The notes under the pieces are model-generated. The model had not been told where the DNA came from. It made no database searches and saw only the letters and a program-made list of their open reading frames with translations. The position numbers and the translations under genes are program-made. Positions 1 to 9,965 of a stretch of 64,000 bases of DNA are shown one piece after another. Within the stretch, counting starts at the first letter, position 1, and each line of letters starts with the position of its first letter. This stretch comes from Aricia agestis (Eukaryota; Arthropoda; Insecta; Lepidoptera; Lycaenidae): the NCBI RefSeq assembly GCF_905147365.1, contig NC_056427.1, positions 1,245,001-1,309,000 on the forward strand, given 5' to 3'.

Positions 1-203
1 GTGGACGTTAAAATATTTTAAATAAAATGAATTGTTTAAATAAACTTGAATAACCATCGATACCACTTTTCCCATCACTAAGGCAAAGTTAAAAGTTATA
101 AGAATTGTTGGATTGAATTGAAATCTCGTAGCGACTTGGTGATTGATGAAGGAGAGGTGATTACACTTGTATACTTGTATACATTGTCGAAGTTCAATAA
201 ATA

Positions 204-656
204 ATAATCGGCCAAGTGCGAGTCGGACTCGCGCACGAAGGGTTCCGTACCGTTATAGAGGAAAAATAGGCAAAAATTTGTGTTTTTGTATGGGACCCCC
301 CTTAATTTTTTGTTTAATTTTAATATTATTCTTAGATATTGAAGAAGACATTATAATTAAGGCCTTTGTGAAAATATCAAGTGAGGTAGGCACGTTGCCA
401 TTATTAATATCGAGCAAAAAAGGCCAAAAAATTCACGTTTGTTGTATGGGAGCCCCATTTAAATATTAATTTTATTTTGTTTTTAGAATTTGTTGTTATA
501 GCTGCAACAGATATACACAATCTGTGAAAATTTCGGAAATCGGAACTCTAGCTATAGCGGTTCTTGAGATATAGCCTGGAGACAGACAGACGGACAGACA
601 GACATCGAAGTCTCATGAATAGGGTCCCGTTTTCACCCTTTGGGTACGGAACCCTA
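204..656 (+). repeat. Dispersed repeat, GGCCAAGTGCGAGTC family
   Basis: The left end reads AATCGGCCAAGTGCGAGTC followed by GGACTCG and AGGGTTCCGTACC; the right end reads GGGTACGGAACCCT, so the termini carry an inverted GGTTCCGTAC motif. An AGACAGACGGACAGACAGAC run lies near the right end. A second long copy in opposite orientation lies at 46899-47563, and fragments are at 15860-15925 and 25672-25700. The family is widespread in Lepidoptera by recollection; its class is unresolved. Bases 1-203 to the left show nothing I recognise. Confidence 0.6.
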
Positions 657-734
657 AAAACAGACGATTTTGATGAAATATGGTATAGAGCGGGCAACAC
701 CTTAATTTTCTTTCGTCTTTTTAAAAATCATTAA

Positions 735-862
735 GGGCCTGTTTCACCACTCTCTGACAAAGTGCCGAATGGGCTATTCACAGCTTTTTTGACAGATTCT
801 CCATACTTCATCTGTCAAGTAAAGTGGTGGATAGCCTTATCAGGAAGTGGCGAAACAGGCCC
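735..862. mobile_element. TTAA-A MITE, copy 1
   Basis: Terminal inverted repeat GGGCCTGTTTCACCA at the left, with its complement ending CAGGCCC at the right. The left flank is TTAA; the right flank is TAAA, a decayed TTAA. Internally the two halves are near-complementary (ATTCGGCACTT-type motifs). TTAA flanks are the hallmark of piggyBac-type insertion; no transposase is present. Related copies: 5886, 10268, 21531. Confidence 0.7.
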
Positions 863-869
863 TAAATGT

Positions 870-1068
870 ACTAGATACTAGGTACCCGCAAAATTTGCTT
901 ATCGCGCGGGAACAGTTAACATTTCCGGAACGAAAACTGTACTCACTGTCTTTTATCTTGGATTCAAAGTACGCTATACCACATTTCAGCAAAATCGGTT
1001 CAGCGGCTTGGCCGTGAAAAAGTAATTGACAGAAAGACACACTTTCGCATTTGTAATATTAGTATGGA
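870..1068 (-). mobile_element. HelL (Lep1-like Helitron), 3' end lost
   Basis: On the minus strand it begins TCCATACTAATATTACAAA (1068 downward), followed by a TGTCTTTCTGTC run, an AAACCGATTTTGCTGAAAT-like core, and ends in sequence matching the GCGCGATAA stretch of better copies. The CTAG terminus and its hairpin are missing or too diverged to see. Helitron assignment rests on the better copies at 8359 and 42699. Confidence 0.6.
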
Positions 1069-1612
1069 TTTTGTATCTTTTCATTTCGTTTTGTGACAGA
1101 TTCAAAATGAATGTTAAATTGAGTTCATATCGTCTATGGTAATTCAAAATGGCGTCGTTTTGATTTATTACCCGCGTTTTTTGCGGACTCACCGTCGAAT
1201 ATAAATCATCACAGACACACATACACATACTCATACACACGGATTATTATGTAGTGATTTATATGATGGAGTTATATTGGACCACCCTGATGTATTGGTA
1301 CATATTTTGGTATTTGCTGTTTACATTTTTCGAAGTGAAAAATTACTATAAGCGGCGTCGTACACTTTTTTTGGATAAGTATAAATTGATAAAATCGAAT
1401 CAGGACACGTGGTAGATCGAAAATCCATAAGAAGAACTGGAAGTAGACATAAGAACATGGTAGAATAACAAGCGTACTGAGCAACGCTTTATGACAAATC
1501 AACAGATTTTTTTTAATTTCTACCTTCGAATCTAAAATTATCGAATGCAAATTGTCAAAAAACCCTCTGTTAAAGTAAAATGTCAATTACATTTTTAAAT
1601 TCCCGCGCCTTC
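1069..1612. other. Unassigned AT-rich stretch
   Basis: No gene seen. A CA-rich tract lies around 1209-1240. GGACCACCCTGATG at 1279-1292 looks like one terminus of a MITE whose partner I cannot find. A 104-codon minus-strand frame (1272-1586) has no recognisable motif and unbiased composition. Confidence 0.4.
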
Positions 1613-1616
1613 TTAA

Positions 1617-2039
1617 GTGGGCGACTAATAAAAAATTTTTCGATTTTATAATTCATTTTTATACTTGAAAATGAGCTCTGAATTGTTTCATTTCCTAAAA
1701 TTAGATACTACATTATATTTCCAAGAATTCGACCTGAGCAAAAATACGATATCTTAAAGTTTTCTCGATAGAAAAAAATCACAAAGATGCATGTAATTTT
1801 CACGAATTTTTCATTTATTTCCATAACCGTGCATTGAACTAAGTTAAGACATTGTATAAAATTCTATCATTGAGAAACCGACCTAGCGGATTTTTAAAAT
1901 GTTGTATATTTATCGAGTTAATGAGAAAAAACTAATTTGGCGATAAATCCGCGTCGTCTTTTTACTCCTGGCATAGGAAAGACGGGCGTGAGTATGAAGA
2001 GAGAAGGACGTTGTTTGATTTTTTGGGTTAGTCGCCCTC
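1617..2039. mobile_element. TTAA-B element, copy 1
   Basis: Flanked by TTAA on both sides (1613-1616 and 2040-2043). The termini are inverted: GTGGGCGACTAA at the left and TTAGTCGCCCTC at the right. A subterminal stretch at ~1970-2025 (AGACGGGCGTGAGT, then AGAGAGAAGGACG) recurs at 36295-36340 and, inverted, at 50531-50600. Non-coding; piggyBac-like insertion preference is inferred from the TTAA. Confidence 0.65.
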
Positions 2040-2276
2040 TTAATATTATTGTTCATAGTAATTATTGATATATATGATCATATTGTAACTTATCTGTGGC
2101 TTTACTCTATGATCATACAGGGTGTCAAAAGACCGCTTCCGATAACTTCGTGGGGTTATTATAGGGCATGAGATATATCCATTGGTGCAAGAAATTTTCA
2201 TGTAATCGCCAGTTTTTAAAATAGTCAAAATTTTCCACACGCAATGTATAATGCGTACAGTTAATGCGCGATAATA

Positions 2277-2420
2277 TCGCCCGCCGCCGATGAATGAAAC
2301 CCCGGGCCGAGCCGGCCCCCCCGCGCCGCCCGCGCCGAATACCGCGCGCGCGGCTCTGCGCTAGTCATGAGTTAAGACAAAACAGCTGATCGTGGTGTGC
2401 CCTATACCCTAGCCCGTAGG
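2277..2420. other. CpG-dense patch
   Basis: This is the most GC-rich stretch nearby: GCCCGCCGCCGATG, CCCGGGCCGAGCCGG and CCGCGCGCGCGGC within 140 bases of otherwise AT-rich DNA. It could be a regulatory island or a diverged repeat. No open frame or known element explains it. Confidence 0.4.
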
Positions 2421-3474
2421 TAGTGAATAAACCACCAATATTGTAATGATAAATTACAATAGTTTACACGATTTAACAAAATGTTACAATTTATTAATTA
2501 CCGTTTCTCAGGTTTTTACTCAAAAATACTCAGTTTTTACTTCCGGCCAAAAAGGAAAAGAAATCATAATTCACATCCGATCATCATCCGATTTACACAT
2601 CTGTAAAAATACATACACAGTTACCTACTGCACCTATCAATACCTATCAATGGAAAACATACGTGATAACATGTTCACTGACCTGTGATCAGCTGTCTGC
2701 TTTTATGAAATGCAGTTCGAACTGTGCTCCATGATCCATCTAACTCGATGTAGATTGCAGAGTTATTCAACACTTAACAAAAGTAATTACAGGAGACATT
2801 CCAATTCTTTAAACACTTTTTATTCCACTGTTTAAACCGCACTATCGTCTATCGACGACGATGTTCACCTGTTCCTTAAAGCATCGCACATTCATCGGAC
2901 GTATCTTGTCACGGCCCGTTATTAATTACAAACATAAAAAAAAATAGTTAACAATACACAAAACAAGCAATAATATGACAGCATCTAAACGTAAAATTAC
3001 AAAACTTAAACAAAAACGTCACAGTACCTACACCAGCACGGCGCGTGTTAGACAGCCGACTGAACAAAATTGAAGAAAAAACTTTGTAAAATAATAGGGA
3101 TGTATCCCTGTGCAATGTGAATATTTTGAGTAATCGATAATTTTTTTATCGATAAATCGTATTAATTGTTTTACATACGAGTACGTATTGATTACTGTCA
3201 AACTAAAAATAAACAAATACCTACTCAATATTAAGAAAAGCGACAATAATTAAAAGTTATTTAATTAATTAGGTATTAAAGTATTTTAGACGCGCATAAC
3301 GCGTACCACGGTATAACAATCACTTTATCACGGTAATGTAGGTATCGAATTTAAAAAAATGAGATGAGATCTACTAAATAATAGTTATAATTTTTATTAT
3401 TTAATGGTAATTTAAATATCGACTAAATAGTATTGAATTTATAGGGTACAACACTTAGATTGTCCTTGAAATGG

Positions 3475-3863
3475 ATTAGCGACACGTGCGTCGGGCACCT
3501 GCACAGCGGCGCGCTTTGTCGGCGCCGCGATCAAAGCAAGCCGCCGCGTTCGGTGTCCTTTGACTACTTCCGAAAGTCGATACACGACGAACATTATTTC
3601 AAAAATTAAATAGATTTTTTAATTTAGTAGCCATTTGAGCATTGAGGTAATAGGTTGTTAGAGTTGTTAGGAGATAAGTTTGATTTTTTAACAATTACTT
3701 CAAGTATCAAAACGTGGTAGTATTGTGTAAAGTGTTAATAATTGATTATTATTTCAGTTGTAATAAAATACTTTGTGGTGTGATACATTTCGTTAACGAG
3801 AAGTTTTTTTGACGTTCTTGGTGGTGACTGGTCTTATTGCTTGGTGTTAAGGACTATTTTCAA
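3475..3863 (+). promoter_or_regulatory. Possible promoter and 5' UTR
   Basis: A CpG-rich patch (3478-3560) is followed by ~300 bases of AT-rich leader-like sequence ending in CAAAATG, a good insect translation-start context. TTTCAGTTGT near 3755 resembles an arthropod initiator. There is no clear TATA box. This is inference only; it depends on the exon call at 3864. Confidence 0.22.
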
Positions 3864-3906
3864 AATGCATAAAGAAGTAAGAACACTTGAACTCAACATT
3901 TTTCAC
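3864..3906 (+). CDS. Possible first coding exon, unknown gene
   Basis: The sequence CAAAATG (ATG at 3864) opens a short frame, MHKEVRTLELNIFH, that runs directly into a consensus splice donor, CAC|GTAAGT (GTAAGT at 3907-3912). Upstream lies a CpG-rich patch and a plausible leader. Those are the signs of a host first exon with a long intron. The frame is only 14 codons and resembles no domain I know, and I cannot identify a second exon. It sits inside the TA-bounded block 2116-4618, so it may belong to a captured promoter. A chance ATG-donor pair is quite possible. Confidence 0.22.
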
Positions 3907-4338
3907 GTAAGTTAATTGCCAGTTTTATGTATGAGGTTTTTTCGTGTATCATCTGTTATTTCGATTGATAAGTGACGATTGCGGATAAACAGTTCATCCG
4001 CATAGGTTTCGTTACTTACGATGAACTTTTTAACTAGTCTAATAATCTTAGAAGTTTGCCATACTGTCGTAAGTTGTTACACATGCAAAGACAGTTACTT
4101 ACAGTTTTCTACATGAGCTACCATTAAACTCTTAACACTGCAAGTAGCTTAGATGAGAGGTCAGAGGTCAGAGTTCTAAGTTCCACGTCATGGTGACCTT
4201 CATGGGTTTGAAATTGAAAAGACATACATTAGGGTTTCTGTGTGTTCTGTCGTAAGTCGTAACTCGTAGTGTATCGTCATTCGTCGCATACGACCTTTCG
4301 ACTTAGCGTGCGTAGGGCGGAGCTAACAGCTGATTAAC

Positions 4339-4387
4339 GCGGTCAACGTTCTCGGGTATGTACTCGGAACACGAGAACGTTGACCGC
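4339..4387. repeat. Short perfect hairpin
   Basis: GCGGTCAACGTTCTCG (4339-4354) and its exact complement CGAGAACGTTGACCGC (4372-4387) are separated by 17 bases. It could be a small fold-back element or the end of one. Confidence 0.6.
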
Positions 4388-4618
4388 GCGCTTGCAAATG
4401 CTTATGGGGGTAAAAATAATAAAATTTAAAAAAATATTTTAAAATATTTTTCTATGTGGTTTATTATCATGTTTAAAGGGTTTTAATTATAAAAAAATAA
4501 AGAATAAAAAATTAAAAAAAATAAAAAAAAAAATTAAAAAAAAATACATATTCGTAATCAGAAAATGTAGTATAATCATACCCCAAAGTTATCGGAAGTG
4601 GTCTTATTACACCCTGTA

Positions 4619-4990
4619 TTTCCTGTGTGCTTCCCACCAAAATTGTCTCTCTGTGTCCGCCATACTTTTTGTCATGTTCGCTAGACGCTAAGTTATGTTA
4701 ATTAAAAGTTATTTATAACTCTCCGTGTTTTTGTCCACATGTTAACACTCTCTATTATAGTAAAGTTTTTACAGCACTATTGTTCTATAGGTCTCTTGTC
4801 TTTCTCTTATGGCAATTTCAAGTGGGAATATTCTTCCAAGACAGATGTAACCTACTACGTCTTGTCAGAGTAATAGTTTTAGGTCGGCTAATATTTTTCA
4901 TTTGGGGTTCGACACATAATAGTCGGACGCGAAACGGGACGCGAGACGAATGTGCGACTGGCAGGGTTGCCACTAACACAGAAATTCTTT
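4619..4990. other. Unassigned stretch
   Basis: No gene or repeat recognised. The 70-codon frame at 4780-4992 has no recognisable motif. Confidence 0.35.
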
Positions 4991-4992
4991 AA

Positions 4993-5175
4993 AAAAACGA
5001 CTTCAAAATGCACTTCTCTATCATGGGACCACCTGTAAAGTGTAGTCTTTCCAACAAAAAGATAACCATCAAAATTGGTTCACAAACGGCGAAGTTATCC
5101 GCGAACAAACATAAAAAAAACATAATATACGGTTAAGTTTGAGAAACCTCCTACTTCTTTTAAAGTCGGTCAAAA
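4993..5175 (+). repeat. Dispersed repeat fragment, ACGACTTC / GTCGGTC type
   Basis: Contains ATCATGGGACCACCTGTAAA, an ATCAAAATTGGTTCACAAAC segment, and ends near AAGTCGGTC. The same internal block (ATCATGGGATCACCTGTGAA, then AAAATCGGTTCACAAACGGC) recurs at 56001-56115, and the ends recur at 39590-39630 and 54445-54475. Element class not known. Confidence 0.5.
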
Positions 5176-5482
5176 GAAACTAAAAGTTCTTAATAATAAA
5201 AGGATTCATACAGTGTACATACAAATGAAACAGTTTTGTCCTTGTCTGCCAAGCCATTTATAACAATATCAGAAGGACTTAACTTTTAATGAAGAGGAAA
5301 TAAAAAAATCTTTGAAAGGGTAGCAGCCCTACTTGAAAGTCTTAAAAATAGGAAGGGGAGGTATAGTTATACAAATATACACATTTACACGTATACAAAT
5401 GTCCGTGTATATGAAATACGTGATGGAATGTCTTGCTCCTATTTTATTGCTCACATTTGTTTGAATCGCCTGTCCTCTTGTA

Positions 5483-5641
5483 CGTACGTTTTTCCGGGAT
5501 AAAAATTTCCTTTCCCGGGCCTCAAAGAATCTCCATATCCAGCTAAATCGGTTCAGCGGTTAGGGCGTAAAGAGGTAACAGACAGACAGACGGGCAGGCA
5601 GATAGACAGACACACTTTCGCCTTTATAATATTAGTATGGA
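5483..5641 (-). mobile_element. HelL copy, 3' truncated
   Basis: The minus strand starts TCCATACTAATATTATAAAG at 5641, then has a GTGTGTCTGTCTATCTGCCTG run, the AACCGATTTAG core and CCCGGGAAAGGA. The terminal hairpin is absent. An older relative (5642-5800: ATCGCTTCAGCGGTTTCG and neighbours) is immediately adjacent. Confidence 0.65.
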
Positions 5642-5885
5642 TATGGACTGGATTTTTTCGTTCGTTTGTAGAAAATTCGTTCATGGCGGGAATCTTACTA
5701 TTATCAAAACTGTCCTAGAATATATCCTGTCCAGGGACTAACATTATTACCATACGATATTCCATCAAAATCGCTTCAGCGGTTTCGAACTTAAAAAGGT
5801 AACACACATACATCGATCAGACTGTACAAATATAAAAAAAATCATCAATCAAATGCACTATCCCACACTTAAGATGACATACTTA

Positions 5886-6023
5886 GGGCCTGTTTCACCA
5901 TTTCCTGATAAGTGCCGAATAGGCTATCCACCACTTAACTTGACAGATGAAGTATGGAGAATCTGTCAAAAAAGTTGTTAATAGCCTATTCGGCACTTTA
6001 TCAGAAAGTGGTGAAACAGGCCC
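5886..6023. mobile_element. TTAA-A MITE, copy 2
   Basis: 138 bp, nearly palindromic. The left arm is GGGCCTGTTTCACCATTTCC, the right arm AAGTGGTGAAACAGGCCC, with CTTA at the left and TTAG at the right as remnants of TTAA. A frame covering 5954-6205 runs through the right arm and is not a gene. Confidence 0.75.
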
Positions 6024-6434
6024 TTAGTAACTGGGTGCAACCCACCCTAAGTAATCTGTTGATTAGACAAAACGAAAGAGACAGCGTTATCCGTGCCTCT
6101 CGCTCGCACGCAATAAATCTAACATCTCACATAATCAAGATGACAGCTCGGCGCGTGCCGTCAAAAAAAAAAGAAGAAAAAAAATCCACAATTTATCATC
6201 CCTAGTTAACTCGAGTTAACGACACATGTGGTAAAAAAATGTGTTGATAAACTGCCATGTGTATATATGGTGACATAAGGAGCGTAATTTAATTTTGTTG
6301 CGACAAGGAAGTTAAAATATTAGTGCTGTTTTTTACCCGACTACGATATAGTCAAAAGGAAGAGTGAGTTTGTGTATGTATGTATGTGCATTGTGCCCTG
6401 TTAGCGGCTCAATACATGCTAAAAAAATCGTTAA
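6024..6434. other. Unassigned stretch
   Basis: No gene seen. TGTATGTATGTATGTG is a short microsatellite at about 6373. ACCCGACTACGATATAGTC near 6337 resembles the edge of another dispersed repeat. Confidence 0.35.
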
Positions 6435-6436
6435 TA

Positions 6437-6697
6437 CAGTGTGTTAGTGTAAACACCGTTATCCTTGAAACCATTAAATGAGCCCGTCAAAATGAACAAC
6501 TTTTTCTATGAGAACAATGCTGGGAATTTAATAAAAAATGCCGTCTTCATACCCATACGGATGCCCGGATCGGCAATTTGCATGGGTATGAAGACGGATT
6601 TTTTTGAGTTCCCAGCATTGTTCTCATAGAAAAAGTTGTTCATTTTGACGGGCTCATTTGATGGTTTGAAGGATAACGGTGTTTACACTAACATCTG
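6437..6697. mobile_element. TA-flanked fold-back MITE
   Basis: Two arms of roughly 105 bp are inverted copies (GTTAGTGTAAACACCG near the left; CGGTGTTTACACTAAC near the right) around a short centre. The extreme ends are CAG and CTG, and both flanks are TA (6435-6436, 6698-6699), the Tc1/mariner target. No coding capacity. Confidence 0.75.
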
Positions 6698-6699
6698 TA

Positions 6700-7067
6700 T
6701 GTAAGAGGGAGGATCGGACTATGCGGAGATATCGGCTCTTCATCATCGGCCATCTTAGGTAAGAAAAGTGTTTCACTTGAAATAAACTTCCAAACTGATC
6801 ACAACCACGTCCTTTAATTAATTTAATTCGTCAATAACACAAATTATTCTACCACTCGCGCGATGCAAACGGATTACCACCCGAAACGCGGAGAGTTCTG
6901 CGCTTGCGTCCGTTCGGTATCACTAAAACAACCGTTATCTCACGTTTTTAAACAAGCATAGGCCACTCCCAAGCCATGACAGCTGTCAACGACACAGCTT
7001 GACGTTTCGTGGACGGATGACCAGTGACATTTTGGCCGATCAAAGCGCCATCCCGCCGACATATATA
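6700..7067. other. Unassigned stretch
   Basis: Nothing identified. ATGCGGAGATATCG at 6721 runs into CTTAGGTAAG, an ATG-to-donor coincidence that I do not accept as an exon. GCGCGATGCAAACGG-type GC-rich bits near 6860-6910 are unexplained. Confidence 0.35.
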
Positions 7068-7464
7068 TCTATTATACCAATATTATAAACGTAAAAGTAT
7101 GTCAAGTGTCTAAACACACTAGGCTGAATTACGCCGGCGTAAATTCCGCCGCGTTTCAAACTCATACAAAATACGGGCGGAACGCGAGAGACGACACACT
7201 ATTAAGTCGCATATTTGTATGCGTTTGACATTTGCGGCGGAATTTACGCCGGCGTAATTCAGCCTCGAGTGTTGAGACACTTTTACACAGAACCGTCGTC
7301 TGTCACCGCTTCAAGCGCAAAACCGCTGAACCGATTTTGCTGAAATTTTGGTATGGAGATACTTGGTGTCCCGGGAAAGAACATAGGATACTTTTTTATG
7401 TCGAAAAAATGTACGGTTCCCGCGCGATAAATGAAATTTGGCGCAAAGGAGTTGCGGGCGTCAT
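7068..7464 (+). mobile_element. HelL copy split by a fold-back insertion
   Basis: The 5' part (CAATATTATAAACGTAAAAG) lies at 7078-7100. The rest, from AAACCGCTGAACCGATTTTG through CCCGGGAAAGAACATAGG, GTACGGTTCCCGCGCGATAA and GGAGTTGCGGGCGTCAT, resumes after the nested element at 7104-7282. The CTAG end has been altered to TGCC. Confidence 0.7.
7104..7282. mobile_element. Fold-back MITE nested in HelL
   Basis: A perfect 32-bp inverted repeat (7121-7152 and 7234-7265; AGGCTGAATTACGCCGGCGT at the outer edge) is extended by ~20 further imperfect bases (AAGTGTCTAAACACACT versus AAGTGTCTCAACACTCG). The arms enclose about 80 bases. No clear TSD. Confidence 0.75.
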
Positions 7465-8100
7465 GCCGGCACTGTCAAACTTCTGTGGCATTTAGCCGCC
7501 ACACGATAGGCCGACCTCGAGCCGACCCGTTAGTGCCGAAGCATCTCCTACATTCTAAACACAATAATTCTTCGCTAATACACACTCTGACGTGTTCGAC
7601 TTTGATATACGAACGCAAAAATATGAACACATGTCGTCCGCCTCTAGTCCGTCACATCCACTCGGGCGTAAATCACTCAAACACACAAACACACACACAC
7701 ACACACAATATGCACACACTTGGCTTCATAAAAAACGAAGACTTTTGTCCTCAATTTACTGAAGAACTGCACCCGACTGCAATTTTGATCGAAATAATTA
7801 TTAACATAAATACAGACAGACCAGTCACTTATAAGATCCCTCTGTTTTCTTCGGTGGTTAAAAACCCGACAAAATAAATAATGGCCGACGCTTATCGCGT
7901 GATTCAGAATTAAGATGCATTATAGCCGGCAAAATTAACTATTTAAAAGTTCTAAATGGAGAAGAAATATTTCAGGTGCATGGAAAACTTTCACCAAACT
8001 TTTGCTAGTACGATTCTCGATTGATTCGACATTCCAAAATCCAGATAGTTCCCAACTTAGAACCTAGGACTTGAGAGTGCTGACAACTTCAAAATGTACT
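7465..8100. other. Unassigned stretch with CA microsatellite
   Basis: (CA)n lies at about 7683-7708. A 148-codon open frame (7431-7877) crosses the HelL end and this microsatellite, giving a His-Thr run; its composition follows the DNA and I do not call it a gene. Confidence 0.45.
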
Positions 8101-8342
8101 TGTGAAAAGTTTGAGACTATGGATGTATGTTACTCAACTGAACTAAACGGTGTATAAAAACATCGGTGAATTGAAGTCCCGTACCGAAAATAGTGTTTTT
8201 TGTATGGGAGCTTTAAACATCAGCCATCAGCTTTCAAACAAAAACCTAAACCAAAATCGGTCCATCCGTTTGGATGCTACGATGCCACGGACAGACAGAC
8301 ACGTCAAAATTATAACACCCCTCTTTTTGCCGGGGGGTTAAT
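8101..8342 (+). repeat. Dispersed repeat fragment ending CCGGGGGGTTAA
   Basis: Contains TTTTTTGTATGGGAGCT, AAAATCGGTCCATCCGTTTG, ACGGACAGACAGACACGTC and ATAACACCCCTCTTTTTGCC. A related inverted fragment lies at 14112-14185 (AGAGGGGTGTTATAAGTTTG). Element class not known. Confidence 0.5.
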
Positions 8343-8358
8343 AAAACTGACATAACCG

Positions 8359-8558
8359 TCCATACTAAAGTTATAAATGCAAAAGTGTATTTTTATATTT
8401 TCATCACGTCCAAACCGCTGAACCGATTCTAATGAAAATTCGTATGAAGATACTTTGAGTCCCGGGAAAGGACATAGGATACTTTTCAATTCGGAAAAAT
8501 GTACGGTTCCCACGCGATAAACGATTTTCGGCGCAGCGGAGTTGCGGGCGTCATCTAG
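8359..8558 (+). mobile_element. HelL copy, both ends present
   Basis: Starts TCCATACTAAAGTTATAAA at 8359 and ends CATCTAG at 8558, followed by T, as expected for Helitron insertion between A and T. The terminal hairpin comes from GGCGCAGCG / AGTTGCGGGCG just upstream of CTAG. There is no Rep/helicase, so it is non-autonomous. The next 200 bases (8559-8766) contain a small palindrome, TCATCACAT / ATGTGATGA, and nothing else. Confidence 0.75.
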
Positions 8559-8766
8559 TTCAAAATAACTCCCAACAAAGAGCATACCAAATCTCCATGA
8601 CATATAATCATCACATCATAACTACATCATCTGTCATCACATAATGTGATGATGAATTTGGCAATACGTTGTATTTAATGTATTATGAAGGCCGAATTAA
8701 ATGGAAGCTATTGGAGAACTAATTGTGATATGACATGAACGCGTATGTTTGTCATAATTTGATATA

Positions 8767-9500
8767 TCCATTTACTAATATTATAAATAGGATAGGGTGT
8801 CTGTCTGTTATCTCTTCACGATCAAAGCGCTGAACCAATTCTGCTGAAGTTTGGTACGGACATAATATTACATTAAGGGCCTGTGTACTCGTATTCCTAG
8901 AAACGGACGATTTTCAAGATTTAAAAGTGACAGTAGACACAAAAATATAGTAATTTAAATTCTGAAAAAAATATATGTGTTAGTTAAGGATCTAACACAC
9001 TGGAATTTATATTCCATTACACAATATCATGAACTTCACTCGAAGGTTCGGCTGGTACGCTTTCAGTCATACACTTTGCGTCTGCTATTTTATAGTTTAT
9101 GATCGTCGTTTTTTTATACATCAATTAAATCGAGTCAAAAAAACGAAACACCCTAGATATATTCTTTGTCTTTAATTCAGTGCAAAAATTATCTGAAAAT
9201 TCCAAATAATTTGGACATAGTATGGCAATTTCGTTAAAAAAAAAGGTAACTTTGGGATTTTTTTTCTATCGAGTAAAATTCATGATAATATTATGTATTG
9301 GAATATAAATTCCAGTGTGTTAGATCCTTAAGTAACACATATATTTTTTCAGAATTTAAATTACTATATTTTTGTGTCTACTGTCACTTTTAAATCTTGA
9401 AAATCGTCCGTTTCTGGGAATACAGGCCCTTAAGGACGAATGATGGTTTTTATCGCGGCAAAATGTACAGTCTCTGTGACATAAACGAGTTTTTTTAAAT
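8767..9500 (+). mobile_element. HelL copy interrupted by a 553-bp TTAA element
   Basis: The 5' part is TCCATTTACTAATATTATAA to TTTGGTACGGACATAATATT; the 3' part resumes after the insertion with TTTTTATCGCGGCAAAATGT. The end near 9490 is diverged and lacks a clear CTAG. Confidence 0.65.
8877..9429. mobile_element. Long-arm TTAA-flanked MITE
   Basis: Exact TTAA flanks (8873-8876, 9430-9433). The arms are ~145 bp and nearly identical when inverted: GGGCCTGTGTACTCGTATTC at the left, complement of GGGCCTGTATTCCCAGAAAC at the right. It shares only GGGCCTGT with TTAA-A. A 270-bp AT-rich centre has no coding capacity. Confidence 0.8.
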
Positions 9501-9511
9501 TAATAATTAAA

Positions 9512-9762
9512 CTAGCTTTTGCCCGCGGCTTCACTCGCCTTAAGAAGTATATATACAAACTTTCATCCCGTATTTTAACCCATTGGGGGTAGAATTGATC
9601 AAAATCCTTTCTTACCGGATGCTTACGGTTATAACATCTACCTGCAAAATTCTGCCAAATTTCTGCCCGATCCTTCCAGTGTTGGACTTCCAGGGCTGTG
9701 CGTTGATAAACCACTATGACAGTCAGTCAGTCAGTCAGCCACCTTTGAGTTATATAATATTA
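9512..9762 (-). mobile_element. Second Helitron-like family, CTAGCTTTTGCCCGCG end
   Basis: Begins on this strand with CTAGCTTTTGCCCGCGGCTT, so its 3' end faces left, and carries a CAGTCAGTCAGTCAGCC run near the other end. The CTAG end, GC-rich hairpin (GCCCGCGGC) and tetranucleotide run match known lepidopteran Helitron-like elements. The frames through it are not genes. Confidence 0.6.
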
Positions 9763-9965
9763 CTGGCTGTCCCGGCAAATGTTTGCCATAAAATGATGTT
9801 CCCTGTTTTCCTGCCTTTCTCTTCAAGTTTTTTCTGATTTTTTTTTTCTATAGACCTCACGGAGCCCGAGACCTTTCCAACGAATGCAAAACCGTGGAAA
9901 TCGGTTCGTGCGTTCTGGAGTTATAGCGTCAGGAAGGAAAACCCGACTTATTTTTATATATTAGA
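9763..9965 (-). mobile_element. Third Helitron-like family, CTRGCTGTCCCGGCAAA end
   Basis: Left end CTGGCTGTCCCGGCAAATG (CTAG changed to CTGG), right end TTTATATATTAGA, whose complement begins TC. Contains AATCGGTTCGTGCGTTCTGG and GGAGTTATAGCGTCAGGAAG. A better-ended relative lies at 22438-22567. It abuts the preceding element, suggesting head-to-tail insertion. Confidence 0.6.

Larger units (their letters stand above)
2116..4618. mobile_element. TA-bounded 2.5-kb block with ~40-bp inverted ends
   Basis: The left end (TACAGGGTGTCAAAAGACC, then GCTTCCGATAACTTCG) and the right end (ending ATCGGAAGTGGTCTTATTAC then ACCCTGTA) are inverted copies with several mismatches, and each has TA at the boundary, as in Tc1/mariner-type insertions. 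The interior is not repetitive and holds two CpG-rich patches (2277-2420, 3475-3560) and a possible first exon (3864-3906). No transposase frame is visible. It could be one non-autonomous element, or two half-MITEs that happen to face each other. Confidence 0.4.

Noticed and set aside
6721..6763. ATG followed by 12 codons and a GTAAG donor
   Set aside because: Poor start context, no leader or promoter signs, adjacent to a MITE; similar chance pairs are expected in this much DNA.
7431..7877. 148-codon frame with a His-Thr run
   Set aside because: It spans a Helitron end and a CA microsatellite; no domain, no codon bias, no conserved copy.
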